Assembly (NCBI GenBank): GCA_947561585.1
Contig: CANNZV010001056.1
Location: 258,024 to 322,023 of the forward strand
Length of the DNA: 64,000 bases
DNA from: Caprella mutica
Lineage: Eukaryota > Arthropoda > Malacostraca > Amphipoda > Caprellidae
Reading direction: 5' to 3'
In this document: positions 1-12,408 of the stretch, piece after piece
Numbering within the stretch: the first letter of the stretch is position 1
Layout of the letters: every line of letters starts with the position of its first letter
Position numbers and translations under genes: made by a program
Notes under the pieces: generated by a model
Seen by the model: the letters and a program-made list of their open reading frames with translations, nothing else
The model's database searches: none
Told to the model about the DNA's origin: nothing

Positions 1-446
1 GTTCTACACGTTACTCAGGTTAAAGTCTGTTCCACACGTTACTCAGGTTAAAGTCTGTTCCACACGTTACTCAGGTTAAAGTCTGTTCCACACGTTACTC
101 AGGTTAAAGTCTGTTCTACACGTTACTCAGGTTGAAGTCTGTTCAACACGTTACTAAGGTTAAAGTCTGTTCAACACGTTACTCAGGTTAAAGTCTGTTC
201 TACACGTTACTCAGGTTAAAGTCTGTTCCACACGTTACTCAGGTTAAAGTCTGTTCTACACGTTACTCAGGTTATAGTCTGTTCCACACGTTACTCAGGT
301 TAAAGTCTGTTCTACACGTTACTCAGGTTAAAGTCTGTTCTACACGTTACTCAGGTTAAAGTCTGTTCCAAACGTTACTCAGGTTATAGTCTGTTCCACA
401 CGTTACTCAGGTTAAAGTCAGTTCCACACGTTACTCAGGTTAAAGT
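1..446. repeat. 28-bp minisatellite upstream of cuticle gene A
   Basis: About 16 tandem copies of a 28-bp unit containing CACGTTACTCAGGTTAAAG. Units differ by a few substitutions (tct/tcc, taaag/tatag). The array runs off the left edge, so its true length is unknown. It ends about 50 bp before the TATA box of gene A, and gene B and C also have minisatellites close to their promoters, though with a different unit. Confidence 0.95.
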
Positions 447-498
447 GCTTAGTATTCTTTTCACTGGAGGTGGTTGGGTCTGCAAGGTCAAGTGGTGC

Positions 499-537
499 TA
501 TATAAGCCTTCGCTTCTCTCTTCACTTCACAGTCAGT
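499..537 (+). promoter_or_regulatory. Core promoter of cuticle gene A
   Basis: TATATAAG at 499-506 is followed by TCAGTC at 533-538, which matches the arthropod initiator with +1 A near 535. This would give a 5' UTR of about 43 nt before the ATG at 578. The TATA-to-initiator distance (about 36) is slightly long; the TCACTT at 522-527 is an alternative start. Confidence 0.7.
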
Positions 538-577
538 CTCCAGTCCTCTGATAGATAACAACAAACTTCTCCTCGCA

Positions 578-1816
578 ATGAAATACGTGAGTTAAACTAA
601 CCAATAGAATGAACTTAAAAACAGGGAAAACATACTCAAGAAATGTCTTTTGAGTTAAGGTCATATTTTGAAATCGTAACTTATCCCTATACTAGGACAA
701 CTAAGTAATTTTAATACTGTTTTCTTGAAGGTGAATGAATAATAATAAACAAATTGTCATTTGTAACCTGATTATAATTCTCTAAAGAATACAATATCGT
801 TCATAACTAAGTAACGTTCTCTTAACCCTGAAGCGTCCAGTGGGTCACTGGTGGAACATTAGAAATAAACATGTCTGATATCTTATGCCTCCATATTTCA
901 AATCGCTTTTGCACTCATGGTATACAAAATGAATTTCTCAGTTTTAACTAGTTTAATAGTTTAATGACCAAATAAAAAAACCTTCTACTTCCTTTCAAAC
1001 ATTTAAAAAGATTAGATAAGTTTCCCTGTGAGAAAAGCACGTCATTCCAAGGAATAAGTCCCCATTTTTCCACTAGAGACATAATTGATAAAACTTATAA
1101 ATCATGAAACAATAAATAATGATATTTTTTTCAAGTTGTTGTCCTCATATTGTTTAAAAAAATCCTGATAAGCAAATAAATAGTCATAAAAAAATTCCCC
1201 TGTATAAAATAACATGAGCGTTCAGGAGGTCAATTAATTTATCAGTGTATTCTGCTTCGGGTTAGTTAGTTAAGTAAACTAGCACTAATTAAAAATTATC
1301 TTTCAGTTATTTAAAATTTGAATATACATAAATTATAAAATTTCTCCCATCATTCAAATTAGTGTATAATATTATTTTCATCTGCAATTCTCTCTCAGGC
1401 CGTATTCTTCACCCTGTTGGCTCTCGCCGCTGCCAAACCCCAATCATTCGAAGATGTCATCCCAATCCTGAGGAGTGACTTCATCGCCCCTAACGAAGGC
1501 GGACAGTACAGCTTCGACACTGAAACCGGAGATGGTATCCTTAGGTCCGAATCCGGCATTGGATCAGGCCCAAGTGGTGCAGTTGAATCGCAAGGATCCA
1601 TCTCCTTCACTCACCCCGATGGTACCCCCCTTCGAACTGAAATTCGTGGCTAATGCCAATGGATACCAACCTGAATCTGATGCTCTGCCTGTCGCCCCTG
1701 CCTTCCCCCACCCAATTCCCCAGTATGTTCTTGACCAGATCGCATTTGCTGCTGAAGAAGACAGAAACAGACCATTGGACGCCAGCAGGGGCGACTACAT
1801 CCCTACTGACTACTAA
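578..1816 (+). CDS. RR-1 type cuticle protein, gene A (frameshifted in this sequence)
   Basis: Structural cuticle protein expected to be secreted and to bind chitin. Exon 1 is 578-586 (Met-Lys-Tyr) with donor GTGAGT at 587. Exon 2 starts at 1399 after CTCTCTCAG and continues the signal peptide (AVFFTLLALAAA, cleavage likely before KPQ). The RR region contains GGQYSFDTETGDG, then SISFTHPDG, ELKFVANANGYQPESD and the tail HPIPQYVLDQIAFAAEEDR. The reading frame breaks at a run of six C's (1625-1630): the first half reads in frame 1 and the second half in frame 2, as if one C were extra. The intended protein would be about 141 aa ending GDYIPTDY at the TAA 1814-1816. The 812-bp intron interrupts the signal peptide, as is usual for arthropod cuticle genes. 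AATAAA is at 2108-2113. The break may be a homopolymer sequencing error or a real lesion. Confidence 0.88.
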
Positions 1817-2107
1817 GAAATTTCGACCCCTTAACTCAACAAGTCATCAATTCATTTCTCTACATTGCACCTCATTAAACAACGCAACTCATTTTGTGTT
1901 TCGAATAAGGCAGCATATTGATATATAGAATTTTTTATACGCTTCTCGTAGCTTTGGTATCTTTGCATATCAATGATGGACGTATTATTCTTCATTAGAC
2001 TGGTAACGTTGTTAATTTATTATTTATAAACGAAATTTTTCTATCGAAAATATCGAATTGTTTAGTTTGGTGAAAATATAATTTGCCATTCTGTGGAAAG
2101 ATTTGCG

Positions 2108-2113
2108 AATAAA
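2108..2113 (+). promoter_or_regulatory. Poly(A) signal of gene A
   Basis: AATAAA about 290 nt after the stop codon of gene A, in an AT-rich 3' region. It is the first canonical hexamer I see downstream on this strand. Confidence 0.5.
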
Positions 2114-3425
2114 AACATTCATATATCGTAATAACTTTATTTATTTTTCCCTGTGCGATTTACCTTAACAAAAGAAGACGGGCATTATTCGATCTTTTTT
2201 AAATATATTTCTTCCAACAGATACCTTGTGTGTTAAGAAATTATCGTAGCCGTACTGAAAATATACAAGAAGTTGGCTAACAGTTATTAGAGTTGTGACA
2301 ATATGCTTTATATTCTGTGGTAAAGCATTCTCCATATTCTCTAAATATGTTCTTTCATGCTCTGAAATATGCTTTATATTCTTTTTATGCTCAATTTATA
2401 AAAGTGCTGGAACTCTATTGATAAACCTGATAAGGGATATATAAGCAGGCCCCTCAATCACATTTAGATACTAATCTCTTGTTTCGATGCAATGGTTATC
2501 TTTGAAGAGTTTTAAAATGATTCTTTTTTTTATTTTTGAATGCAAAAAATCAGTGCAAAAATTTTCTCGAATGTGCATCCATAGTAACCGTAGCTTAACC
2601 CGTTAAAAGTGTGTACTTTCCCATCAAAATAAAAACACAAGAATTAAATGATCATATCAATATAATCCCGTGTGAATCATGGTTACATTTCTCATTTTAC
2701 AAGTCATAAATTATTTTTTCCCATATGATCAAAATTGTTGAATTGTCCAATAATTCGTAGCTAACCCTTTTTATTTCGCACAATGAATAAATTTTTACTC
2801 AATTTACTTCAAAACATTGGAGTAGTTTGTATTCGTGATTTTTTTTTTTTGAATTTTTGTTTTTATTTACTAAAAATAACTTAACAACGGGTAGACCAGT
2901 TATTTTTAACGGGCAAATACACTAGTACTATAATAAGAGCCTGTCTGTCCGTGTGTCACAAAATGGGTTAAATAGTCATTTTATCAACAGCGCCTCATAA
3001 ATTTGATGTAAATATTATTAAATAAACAGTAATTGAGAAGAAAAACGAATAATTTACAGTATAATTGATACGGGGGTCATACTAAAATTATTAATTGAAA
3101 ATATAATAGTTTTGACTCTGAACTCGAGTAAAAAATAGGATTATGATAAACTATTACTAAATATATTGTATATGTGTATATTAACACGCTTTTAACAGGT
3201 ACTATACTAGTTTAAATTAAAAAAAAAATATTAAACGTATTTCAGTTGCATACGCGTTTTTTTTGTAAGAATTGAAGTAAGCATTCGTAGATTTCCATGG
3301 ATTTTTTGAAATAGGCTGTTACTAAGAAACCCATGTATTTTTCACCAAATATTTTTTATTAATAAAACCTTAAGATAGAGAATTAAGGTTCTTAATGATA
3401 TTTTAATTGAAGATGATTTCAATAG
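2114..3425. other. AT-rich intergenic stretch, no gene seen
   Basis: No credible ORF. Around 2285-2400 there are repeated ATATGCTTTATATTC words resembling the end of the small MITE family at 16735-16898, probably an old fragment. Confidence 0.5.
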
Positions 3426-3452
3426 GTACTATCGCGGAAAAGTGTATCCGTC

Positions 3453-4951
3453 CAATTGCTGAGGCGCGCATGAATAATCTAGTTCCCACTGTACCACGGA
3501 TTATCGTACGCTACCCCAAATTCTCATTTTACCCCCGCATGTAAGAAATTTCCATTCTTTTTAATGCACTGCGGGACATTTCGTCTTCAGCCGTCATGGT
3601 GAAAAGTCATCAAATTTCACTCTCTCAATTCAAAACTTGTGTTTTAGGCAGATCTAAAATTAATCTTTCTTTAGATACTAATTTCACTTAGCCTGGATTC
3701 TTCAGTCTTTCTAGCTGAGGACTCTATTTTTTATTGTCATGCTCATATGGAACTATATCTTTTACTTATACATTGGTAAATTAATTATTTTCGCTTCTTT
3801 TATTTTCTAAGTTCTAGATTCAAAATTTTAAGCTATATTTTTAAACTGTGTGAAAAATTGTTAATGCTACCATTTTTAGGCAGCTTATTCCTTGAAATTG
3901 GGATATTCGAAAGACAGATCACATTTCTGAGCTAGTTGTTTTCTTCTTGGATATGAACTCTTAAATATTTTTACCAGTTGATTTTTTGCTTTTTGCTGAT
4001 AGCTGAGACGAAGTCCAGCTCAATATCAAGTGTTTCTGTTCTTGAGATCATTTCTAATTATAAATTTATCAATATTTCACAGATTTTCTTGAAATTGCTG
4101 ATGGAATTTGCAATTTATTACCAAAATGTGTGCTTTCAAAACTTTTGTATCTTTACTTCTGGACTTTGAAATAATACCGAACTTCATATTTTTTTTCTAT
4201 AGCTAGTGGAACCATTTTTTATATGTATCCAAACCTGCAAAATGTCGAGATTTGGAACAGTTTACGAAATAGCAAAATTAGTTTTTATGCACTTCTTTAC
4301 ATTACTCTGTACTAGTCATAAAGCAGTGCCCTCACGGTAAATGAACTATTTAATTTTAAAAAATACGGAATTCTACTTTATATTATTGTGCCTAAATTCC
4401 TTTGAATACGATCTGTAGACATGGAATAGAAAGAAGAAAAAAAAAAACACCTAGAGCTGTAGCTTATAACCACATTTTATTTTTTATTTTAGCCTCTAGA
4501 CTTCTAGAGTTTAGGTAGGTATATACTTTATTAAATGTTCTATTATGCATATGATTCTTCCATTCGTAAATAGCCGCCGGTTTACGTCAATAGTTCTATA
4601 CCTAATGTAGACTGTAGTATATACTTTTTGTTTAAACTGTTCTTTCTGTATTTATAAATACCTTTAAATTTAAATCTTTTTCAGGTTTTAGTCTCACAAT
4701 ACCTATAGATATAACAATGTTTATACACTATAAAAAAAGGGAAAACCTACGAATAATTTTCGGAACAGCTGGATGCTCAAGGTTAGTGTTAAACGGTAAA
4801 TGTAATTACGTATATTCACATAATTTATTTTTCCCATAATTTTCATCTTCTAATTCTACTAACAAGTTCTCGTTTTTATTTTGTGCAGGTAACTCTTAAA
4901 AAAATTCTTTCTTTCTGGGTAGCAAAGAATTTATAAGCCTGCATGAGCTCT
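3453..4951. other. AT-rich non-coding stretch
   Basis: No gene recognised. The left subterminal part (3453-3600) is slightly richer in GC than the rest and includes CATTTTACCCCC, which recurs in the same orientation near the right end of the enclosing segment (about 10750). Confidence 0.4.
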
Positions 4952-4952
4952 A

Positions 4953-5201
4953 GGGTCACGCAGGTAAATTGCGGCCCTTCAATTTTTTATTGCAGCCCTC
5001 TCAAGAGAGTCTCTAAAACATTTTGAATCAAAATTACATTAAAATGTTGCATAGCTATCAAAATGTTGCATAGCTATCAAAAGAAGCACAGTGAATGCTA
5101 TAACTTATTAATTTAAGTTTTGACGTGTGTTTTGAAGCTATGATGTTTCAGTTGTTAGAGGCCGCAGTTAGTAAGTATGCCGCAATTTACCTGCGTGACC
5201 C
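4953..5201. mobile_element. 249-bp MITE with 23-bp perfect TIRs
   Basis: GGGTCACGCAGGTAAATTGC at the left end is perfectly inverted at 5182-5201, and the match extends three more bases inward. The same ends recur at 14916-15139 and at 15492-15511, so this is a family. No ORF of note. The short 73-codon frame inside it is incidental. Confidence 0.8.
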
Positions 5202-5327
5202 AATCATGAAGCTGTTTGTGGTGGATTTAATAGAAGGGGGTTCTCTTTGGCCTCGAACTGTTGTAATTTGGATTAATAATTGTCTTTTTTCATTCTTATT
5301 ATGTTTATCTTTTTACCCCACTTGCAG

Positions 5328-5656
5328 TTTTAGAGGATTGCACTAGGTTTATGCTTTCAAACTACGAGGTCTTCGACTTTTGGGTTGGTTAGGCTTAATT
5401 TACTATCCCCTTTTCATTTTAATCTTCCATCCGTGAGTGCAGCCTCCGGACCTTAAATTGGGTTATTTTTTATTCTTTTTAAGTGAATGCATTATCGGAG
5501 TAGTTCTTATGTATTCATGAGCATTGTCACCGACGGTGGTAGGTGACTTTGTTCTTGAAGCCACTTTCCTTTCAGACTGCTTCTTCCAGTCCCTTGTATT
5601 TAATTTCATTGTCAGCAATTTGGCCTTTGGTTCCAAAGAAGACGTTAAACCCCTAC
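5328..5656 (+). repeat. ~330-bp dispersed repeat, copy 1
   Basis: First of several copies in this window. Shared landmarks in order are ACTACGAGGTCTT, TTCATTTTCC, CATCCGTGAG, GAGCATTGTCACC, GCCACTTTCCTTTC, CCCTTGTATTTAATTTC and the 3' end GACGTTAAACCCC. Other copies are at 6581-6832, 8151-8491, 11560-11840 (-), 13964-14320 (-), 27895-27975 and 57044-57329. The 27.9-kb copy keeps only the 3' end, which suggests 5' truncation and therefore a LINE- or SINE-like mode of spread. I see no clear Pol III boxes. Confidence 0.75.
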
Positions 5657-6580
5657 TTAAATTAACAGAGATTATTTATTAATAACTTTATACTAAAAAA
5701 ACTATCTTAAATTCATAATAGTAAATATGTAAGATATTCATGTTGCATTTATGAGAGTTTTCAACGAATGACACTATGTAACAGTCATGAATTGAAGAAA
5801 GAGGCAGAGAATTTTTCGATACGAACAGTTGCAAATTGGATGATGACAAAGTTTTTTTTCCTTTTTGTTTCATTGAAATTCACTGTTTTGTAGAATAGCA
5901 CTAGATAGGGATTACAATGTAGTCTTAGATTGTTTATTAATATAATTTGCAATATGTTTTTGCACCCTGTTTGTTCATTTTCCTCTTACTTCCGCGATAA
6001 CTAGATTCTCATTGAAGAATCTCTTTCATTCCATTCACGGCGTCTCTTTCCAATCTAACTGCTAGATCTATATTAAGGTCTTTTCTATTTATTTTCCGAT
6101 TAACGAAATCTCGAAACCATTATATTCGCATCGAAACTATTCAATAACAATAACTTATATACTAATTTATATTATTAAAATTTGTTTCCAGTTCAATGGG
6201 TAGAGCGAGCATTCGCTAGGTGGAACTGTAAAGAGCACTATCTATGACCAGATCACTTCTCCTCACAAGAAAGCGGAAGAAACAAACGACAGCAGTGCAA
6301 ATCACCCTATTCTCAATTGGTAAGGACAAATTTCTATTAGTTCAGTGATAATTGATAGAATTAGCAAAGTTATTCGTATCAGTTATGTTTCATAAATATA
6401 TAATTTAAAAAATGTATGAAAATTGTTTAAAGATATAATATAGTAGGCTAATTGCAAAGCCCCCAGTGCCTGTATCCTCAATCGGTTCAGGTGAATATAA
6501 GAGAAGGGCACAACAGCTTCAGGCTTATCATTTTTGTGGCTAATTGTAGTTTCTGAGGATAACTCGTATGTTTTTTTTTT
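5657..6580. other. AT-rich non-coding stretch
   Basis: Nothing coding is convincing. 5885-5940 and 6010-6075 contain short fragments similar to the dispersed repeat (for example GTAGAATAGCACTAG). Confidence 0.4.
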
Positions 6581-6832
6581 TGTCCGGTAGGCTTCATTTA
6601 TTATCACCTCTTCATTTTCCTTTTCCATCTGTGAGTGCTGCCTCCGGTGTTGGTGACTCTTTTCGTCACATTCCTTGGTAAGTGACTGCAGTCATGGATT
6701 ATATTTTTTGCATCCATGAGCGTCGTCTCCGACTGGTGGTAGTTAATTCTTTCATGGAGTCTCTTTCCTTTCTAACTGTTACTTCAAGCCCCATATATAT
6801 TCAATTTCTTTTCAATATCAGCGATATGGCCT
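6581..6832 (+). repeat. ~330-bp dispersed repeat, copy 2 (both ends worn)
   Basis: Contains GGTAGGCTTCATTTA, CCTCTTCATTTTCC, CTTGGTAAGTGACTGCA and GCGATATGGCCT. It lacks the terminal GACGTTAAACCCC, so it is diverged or 3' truncated. Confidence 0.65.
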
Positions 6833-8150
6833 AAAAACTTTCAATTAAATTGATTGCCAATTGTAAATTATTTCGTCCAAATACTTTATAATTGGTAATT
6901 GTAAATACACAACTTTTGGTTTCTGTAGTTTCTGAAATACTGTATTCTTAAATACTGACTGACTGTTCATATCCACTCCATGGTGATACACAGTTATTTA
7001 TTTTGCTAGTATTAAAATTTGCAAATATTCAGAGTACTGGTAATAATTAATTAAACTCTTATATAGTTACTTGTATACAATTTTTTTAACATCTATTGAG
7101 AGAGTATAATGGTCGTTCTAAAGAAAATAGTTCATTATAGTTGTATCAACTAATTTTTTTTAACTGTAGCTTTTTGTTTATTGCCTAGTTTGGAACTCTT
7201 GACTCATTAAATCATTAAACTAAAAAACGTTTAAATTTACTGATAATACGAATAGCTTAATTTATACAATATTCTAGATTACTTCAACGTGTAACTTGCC
7301 GCTAAAATGAGTTTCTACAATATTTCATTAGTCTTGTGACATTCATATTTGAACATTTAAATAAAATTAAGTAGTTTAGTGACATTGTTCAGTATTTTCA
7401 ACTTATTGACTTTCATTTTTTCTATTTTAAAGTTTCGTTCTTTGCATCTTCTTTGACAACAAATCGAATAAAATTAAATACTTCCTTCCATTTTTGAGGC
7501 AAATATGTATTACACTTTTTCAGTACAATTTCTGTTTCCATAAAGCTATATTCTTATTTAAAAAAATGACCAATATTTAATTACAAGAAATTAGTAAAAT
7601 TCAATTATCTCTTTTGTAGAGTTCTTTTGTTTCATTTAAATTAATTCGACTTTTTTCCAATTAGTTTGTAATATAGTCCTTTGTAGTAAGTATTCTACGG
7701 ATTGGAATTATTAGACTTTATCTAACAGTTAGTCTCGAGTAATGGAAGATAAATGTAGCGTTTCTATAAAACGAGGTTTCTAATGCTAAACATCTATTCA
7801 ACCTTATCTTGCAATTTCCAAAAATAGCTTTGTTGTCTTTTCTTCACTCATTTTAAATTATCCTTTTCTTTCCATCGTTTGCGGTATAACTTCTTAATTC
7901 ATCAACATAAAGAAAAAATTAAAAATATTAGATTGAGGAGTCACTCTTTTTAGTCCTTTGGGTAAATATTTTTTAAGTTTGATTTTTAAAATTCGAAACG
8001 CACTCTGATCACAGTGAGGATTTTAATCTATCTGTGTTCTACTTTCCATTAATCTTGTTTTCTATCAAATCTTGTTTCTTCCTTGGCACTCGAATGTGGA
8101 TACTTTTAACATAACTGAATGTGCTTTGAATACATACACATTGTTCAGGA
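6833..8150. other. AT-rich non-coding stretch
   Basis: No gene, RNA gene or clear repeat recognised. Confidence 0.4.
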
Positions 8151-8491
8151 TTTTGTAGAATAGAACTAGGGTTATGCTCTTCAACTACGAGGTCTTAGAT
8201 TTTTGTGTTAGGTAGGTTCGTAGGCTTCATTTACTATCACCTCTTCATTTTCCTTTTCCATCCGTGAGGACAGCCACCGGTGCTTGCGTCACGTTTCGTC
8301 ACATTCCTTGGTAAGTGACTGCATTCACGGAGTAGCTTTTCTGCATCCATGAGCATTGTCACCAACGGTGGTAAGTGCCTTTGTTCATGGAGCCACTTTC
8401 CTTTCTGACTGCTTCTTCTAGTCCCTTGTATTTAATTTCCTTTTACGTCAGCGAAATAGTCACGATATAACTGAAGTACGACGTTAAACCC
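8151..8491 (+). repeat. ~330-bp dispersed repeat, copy 3 (most complete)
   Basis: Runs from TTTTGTAGAATAGAACTAGG to ACGTTAAACCCC and shows all landmarks of the family, so it is a good reference copy. Confidence 0.75.
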
Positions 8492-8655
8492 CTAGTATAA
8501 AAAAATATATATTTTAGTATGAGATTAAAATAAAATCTATTCAATTTGTTTTATCTTGTTAATAATTGCTTGTAGCGTAATTCTAAGTCAATATCAGAGA
8601 TTTTTTAATCAATTTGTTTGTAAACATTTTCAGATTCAAATAACTTCGCACCACC

Positions 8656-8800
8656 GCAGTTCTCATCAGGACAGTTCTCATCATGGCAGTTCTCATTAGT
8701 GCAGTTCTCATCAGTGCAGTTCTCATCAGTGCAGTTACCATCAGTGTAGTTCTCATCATGACAGTACTAATCACTATCAGATGAGTTCTCATCATTCCCA
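8656..8800. repeat. 15-bp tandem array
   Basis: About nine to ten copies of GCAGTTCTCATCAGT with small changes. The unit is a multiple of three, so an 85-codon minus-strand ORF with repeated MRTAL runs across it. I regard that ORF as a by-product of the array. Confidence 0.85.
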
Positions 8801-10878
8801 GGAAGTCTGGTTTCATTCCCTGTGATATCCATTTATTCATGCTTATTACTTTTAGATTTTCAACGAAATTTCTCCGTGAAAAGGAAGTGCATAAAATACC
8901 GAACTAATTTGTGTATTTTATTTATTGCTATGCGTTTGAAAAACTTTAATCTTAGGTAAATATAGAATTAATTGTATATAGTAAGTTCATGTTAATCATT
9001 CAACCCTAAGCTTTTATAAATTGTTCTAAGATTGATACTTCATGTAAACTAGTACTAATCAGAAATCCTTTATTTTAGTAAAAATTGTATCGGGTAGTTT
9101 TTACTTTAGAAATAACCTGCAAATGTATTTAGTCGTGTAGTAGTTTTTAAATTTTTACCTAATTTAATTGTTATCTTCAACTTTTGTAAAACACCTTTTT
9201 TTATAAATATAAAATAATTATCCATTTTCTATTATTGATCCTTTATTTATCTTATTTTTTAAGTAAAAAACTAATATTGTATGATAAGAGATAGAACTTG
9301 CAAGTTGAAAGCCTTAGTTGACAGTTGTCATGAATCCCAGTTTTACTCCGATGTCACAAATTAAGCACCAAAACTGCAGTAGGCTACATTAGTTATGTTC
9401 TTGGAGAACTTACTTTTGGTTCATCTCATAGAACTTTGTAACTTATTTTATTGTCAACGTTGGCGATGTGACATTTATTGAGAAGAAAAATTATGATCAC
9501 TTCAGTTATTTTTAGTTCACTATAGCACTGCTTGTCAATTGGTCGTGCAAGCATTTAATATATAAAAATTTTAAACTGAAAAGAATCAGTTCACTTGATA
9601 AAAAATCCATCAAATTACAGCATTTAAAATCTAAACTAAACTAAGTTACAACTTAGTCATAGTTTTATTTTATTCTTTAGCCTAAAAGAATTTTAATTAA
9701 ATAACTTCAATAAAAGATAGAAAGTATCGGTATAGCCGTATAGGTAATTAGTAATTACTTATAAGTTGATGAAAATAGAGAAAAACGCTTGCCAGCAACT
9801 TAATGATTGTTGTCATTAAATTAAGACGTAAGATGAATTATTAATTTATTATCATTTTAAAAACACAAATTTTGATAACTTCCTCATTTGGCCAATATAT
9901 TGAATGAATTAAAAAAGATAATACACTTAAAGGACTTCGAAAAAGAAGAGAAACTTGTCTTATCGACGAAATTAGTCACCACTATTAATTTATTGAAATT
10001 CTGAATGCAGAAAATCTCCGGATTATAACCGAGACAGGTTATATCCCGTCCAGCAAATTATTTAAATGTGAAAAAAATGCGAAGCTATTAAAAATCATAT
10101 CTTTAGACGATTAAATGTTCTTGTGTGAATGATTATAATATAAAATATTCGTGGAATAAGATTTGACAAAACTAAAAGTAAAACTATAGACATTTACCAC
10201 AAAGTTGAAAACGTGTATTATAGTTTTAATAATATAGCCTAAAGGAGAACAAATAATTTAAAGGTGTAAAAGAAGCGAAGTTATTTAAAATCATATCTGA
10301 AGAGGATTAGTTTAATGTTCTTGTGCGAATGGTTGTCATAAATAATATTTTTGGAATTAATGAGATTTGATAGAACTAAAGCTAGAAATCTACTTTAACC
10401 TCAAATTCGAATAGTTATTACTCATTAGTTTCAATATTAGAACGACAATTGGTCAAAAGTAAATTGCATAAAAACATACAAGAGTAAATCGTACGAAATA
10501 TATACCAAGGTTAATTGAATGGAAAATTTCAAAATTATAAATATGCATTTCAAATTATAAAAAAATACATGTATTCATTACAAAATGAACATTGCATGGA
10601 TTATACAAATGAAACTATATGTTTATACTTTAATTTAAATAATACAAAAATAATATCTATTCACTTGTCAGAAATCTATATAAATCACCCCCCCCCCTCG
10701 TCCCTCCTCTAGATACACATATCTAATCCCCCATTTCACCCAATTACCCTAGCATTTTACCCCAGCAATAGGCTCCTCCTTATTGGGGGATTTTTGAACG
10801 CGGAGGAATACTCTCTAAAATGCCACATGCAAGAAATAAGAAAGGTCAAAACTGCTAAAATAGCATACTACAAAAGCT
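8801..10878. other. AT-rich non-coding stretch
   Basis: No gene recognised. 10075-10380 shows two related ~170-bp passages (GCGAAG.TATT.AAAATCATATCT and ATGTTCTTGTG.GAATG), a diverged local duplication. 10690-10760 is C-rich. Confidence 0.4.
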
Positions 10879-11559
10879 GACGGATACACTTTTCCGCGAT
10901 AGTACATTTAACAGTCATAAATATGAATATTATAATACTCATTCATTCAGTATAGAGAAATTCTACGATTTCAACGATTTTTTGGCTTAATTAAATGGCT
11001 TATCTCTGAACAGAAGAATATGATAGTCTTGTTTCTTCTTTTTCTGGTGGTCAGGTATCTTTAAATGGAAAATCTTGATTCAAAATAGGATTATCAACTA
11101 GTGTTAGCCAAGTAAATAATGCTACAATTTCAGTCTATTTCGAAAATCAAAGGGCAATAATTTTTAATTTTTTTAATAGTTTTAGATTGATAAAATATAG
11201 TTTTTTCTATAGTTTTAAATTAATTACAGCTCTATATCATTAGGTAATTTACATACCTGAATAATTACACCATCCAAATATGTCCAAAGGAAACCTCGAA
11301 GAAAGAATATTGCCAACCAATGTTCTTAAAATCATCTTTACAAGAAATTTTTCAGACCATATTTGTGAGATCTTTAAGACATTATATTTCCAATATCACA
11401 ATGTTGGTGGTTGTTGTTAATTTCAACTTAAAAGGACATGGAAGGGCAATATATAGGACGTATATATTGAGTGGTAATACTGAAACGTCCTAGTAGGAAT
11501 TAAAAGAAAACGAGATAATTTTCCAAAGGATAGACGTCTGATTTAGAATCAAAGATTGC

Positions 11560-11840
11560 ATCGCCGATAACAAAAGGAGATACAAGGGACTGAATAAAGC
11601 AGTCAGAATGGAAAGTGGCTCCACTAACAAAGTTACCTACAGCCAATCTCAGGAAAGATGAAAAACATGAAACTCACCAAGGAATGTGACGATAAAAAAT
11701 GAAAATGCCAGTGGCTGCACTAAAGTATGAAAGAGGAAAATGAAGAGGTGATAGTGAATAAAGCTCAAGAGACTACCAAAAGCAAAGATGTAAAAGCATA
11801 ACCCTAGCGCTATTCTTAACACTGCGAATAGCACTGCAAA
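11560..11840 (-). repeat. ~330-bp dispersed repeat, copy 4
   Basis: Reverse-strand copy recognisable by ATACAAGGGACTG, GAAAGTGGCTCC, AAGGAATGTGACG, GAGGAAAATGAAGAGGTGATAG and AAGCATAACCCTAG. Its 3' end lies toward 11560. 11.8-12.4 kb after it holds nothing I can name. Confidence 0.7.
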
Positions 11841-12408
11841 GATGGTAAAATTTAAGAAAAATGAGCATTACCAATCTAAATTAATAATTCCACAATAGCT
11901 GACAACCTTCGGTGGAACCCCACTTCTCTTCGATTCACCACAGACCATGGTTCAGAGAGCCCCACTTTAAAGGTAAAATGAAACCGATCTTTAGAAAATC
12001 ATATATTGATAAAAAAATAGTCTTCGGTAAAACGAATAAAACAAGTTCGCATACCTTAAATACAAGGTTCTTGTCTCCCAATACTTGAATTTACAAATAA
12101 AATTTTAGTTGAGATCTATTAAGTTGTGCATTCATTAAAATGAGTAAATTTAAGAAAGTTTTATAACAGTAAATTCTAGAGTAAATTTCATTGATCTTGA
12201 TGACCATATCTCCAGTATTTGTTACCTAATGCTAGTCATCAACAACTTGGAGCTTCAAATGCTGATTTACGAAGAAACCTATTTAACAGATAAAATTGAA
12301 AACATTTCTAGAAACAACATATGATGACTAAACTTTTAAAATTAAAATTAAATGAGTTAGATAAAATTAGACTTACTAAATCCTTAAATTAAAATCTCTT
12401 AAAACAAA

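Larger units (their letters stand above)
3426..10905. mobile_element. 7.5-kb segment bounded by perfect 27-bp inverted repeats
   Basis: GTACTATCGCGGAAAAGTG at 3426 onward (to 3452) is perfectly inverted at 10879-10905, a 27-bp match with no mismatch. A TA dinucleotide sits at the same place in both ends, so a TA target duplication with termini starting CTATCGCGG is possible, which would fit the Tc1/mariner superfamily. The interior contains no long ORF, several copies of a ~330-bp dispersed repeat, a 249-bp TIR element and a 15-bp tandem array. It could instead be two separate short elements in opposite orientation. Confidence 0.5.

Noticed and set aside
1..446. CRISPR-like regular repeats
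   Set aside because: The units are contiguous with no unique spacers and the genome is eukaryotic; it is a minisatellite. The same applies to the arrays at 41817, 47742 and 62725.
8583..8840. 85-codon minus-strand ORF with MRTAL repeats
   Set aside because: Arises from the 15-bp array at 8656-8800.
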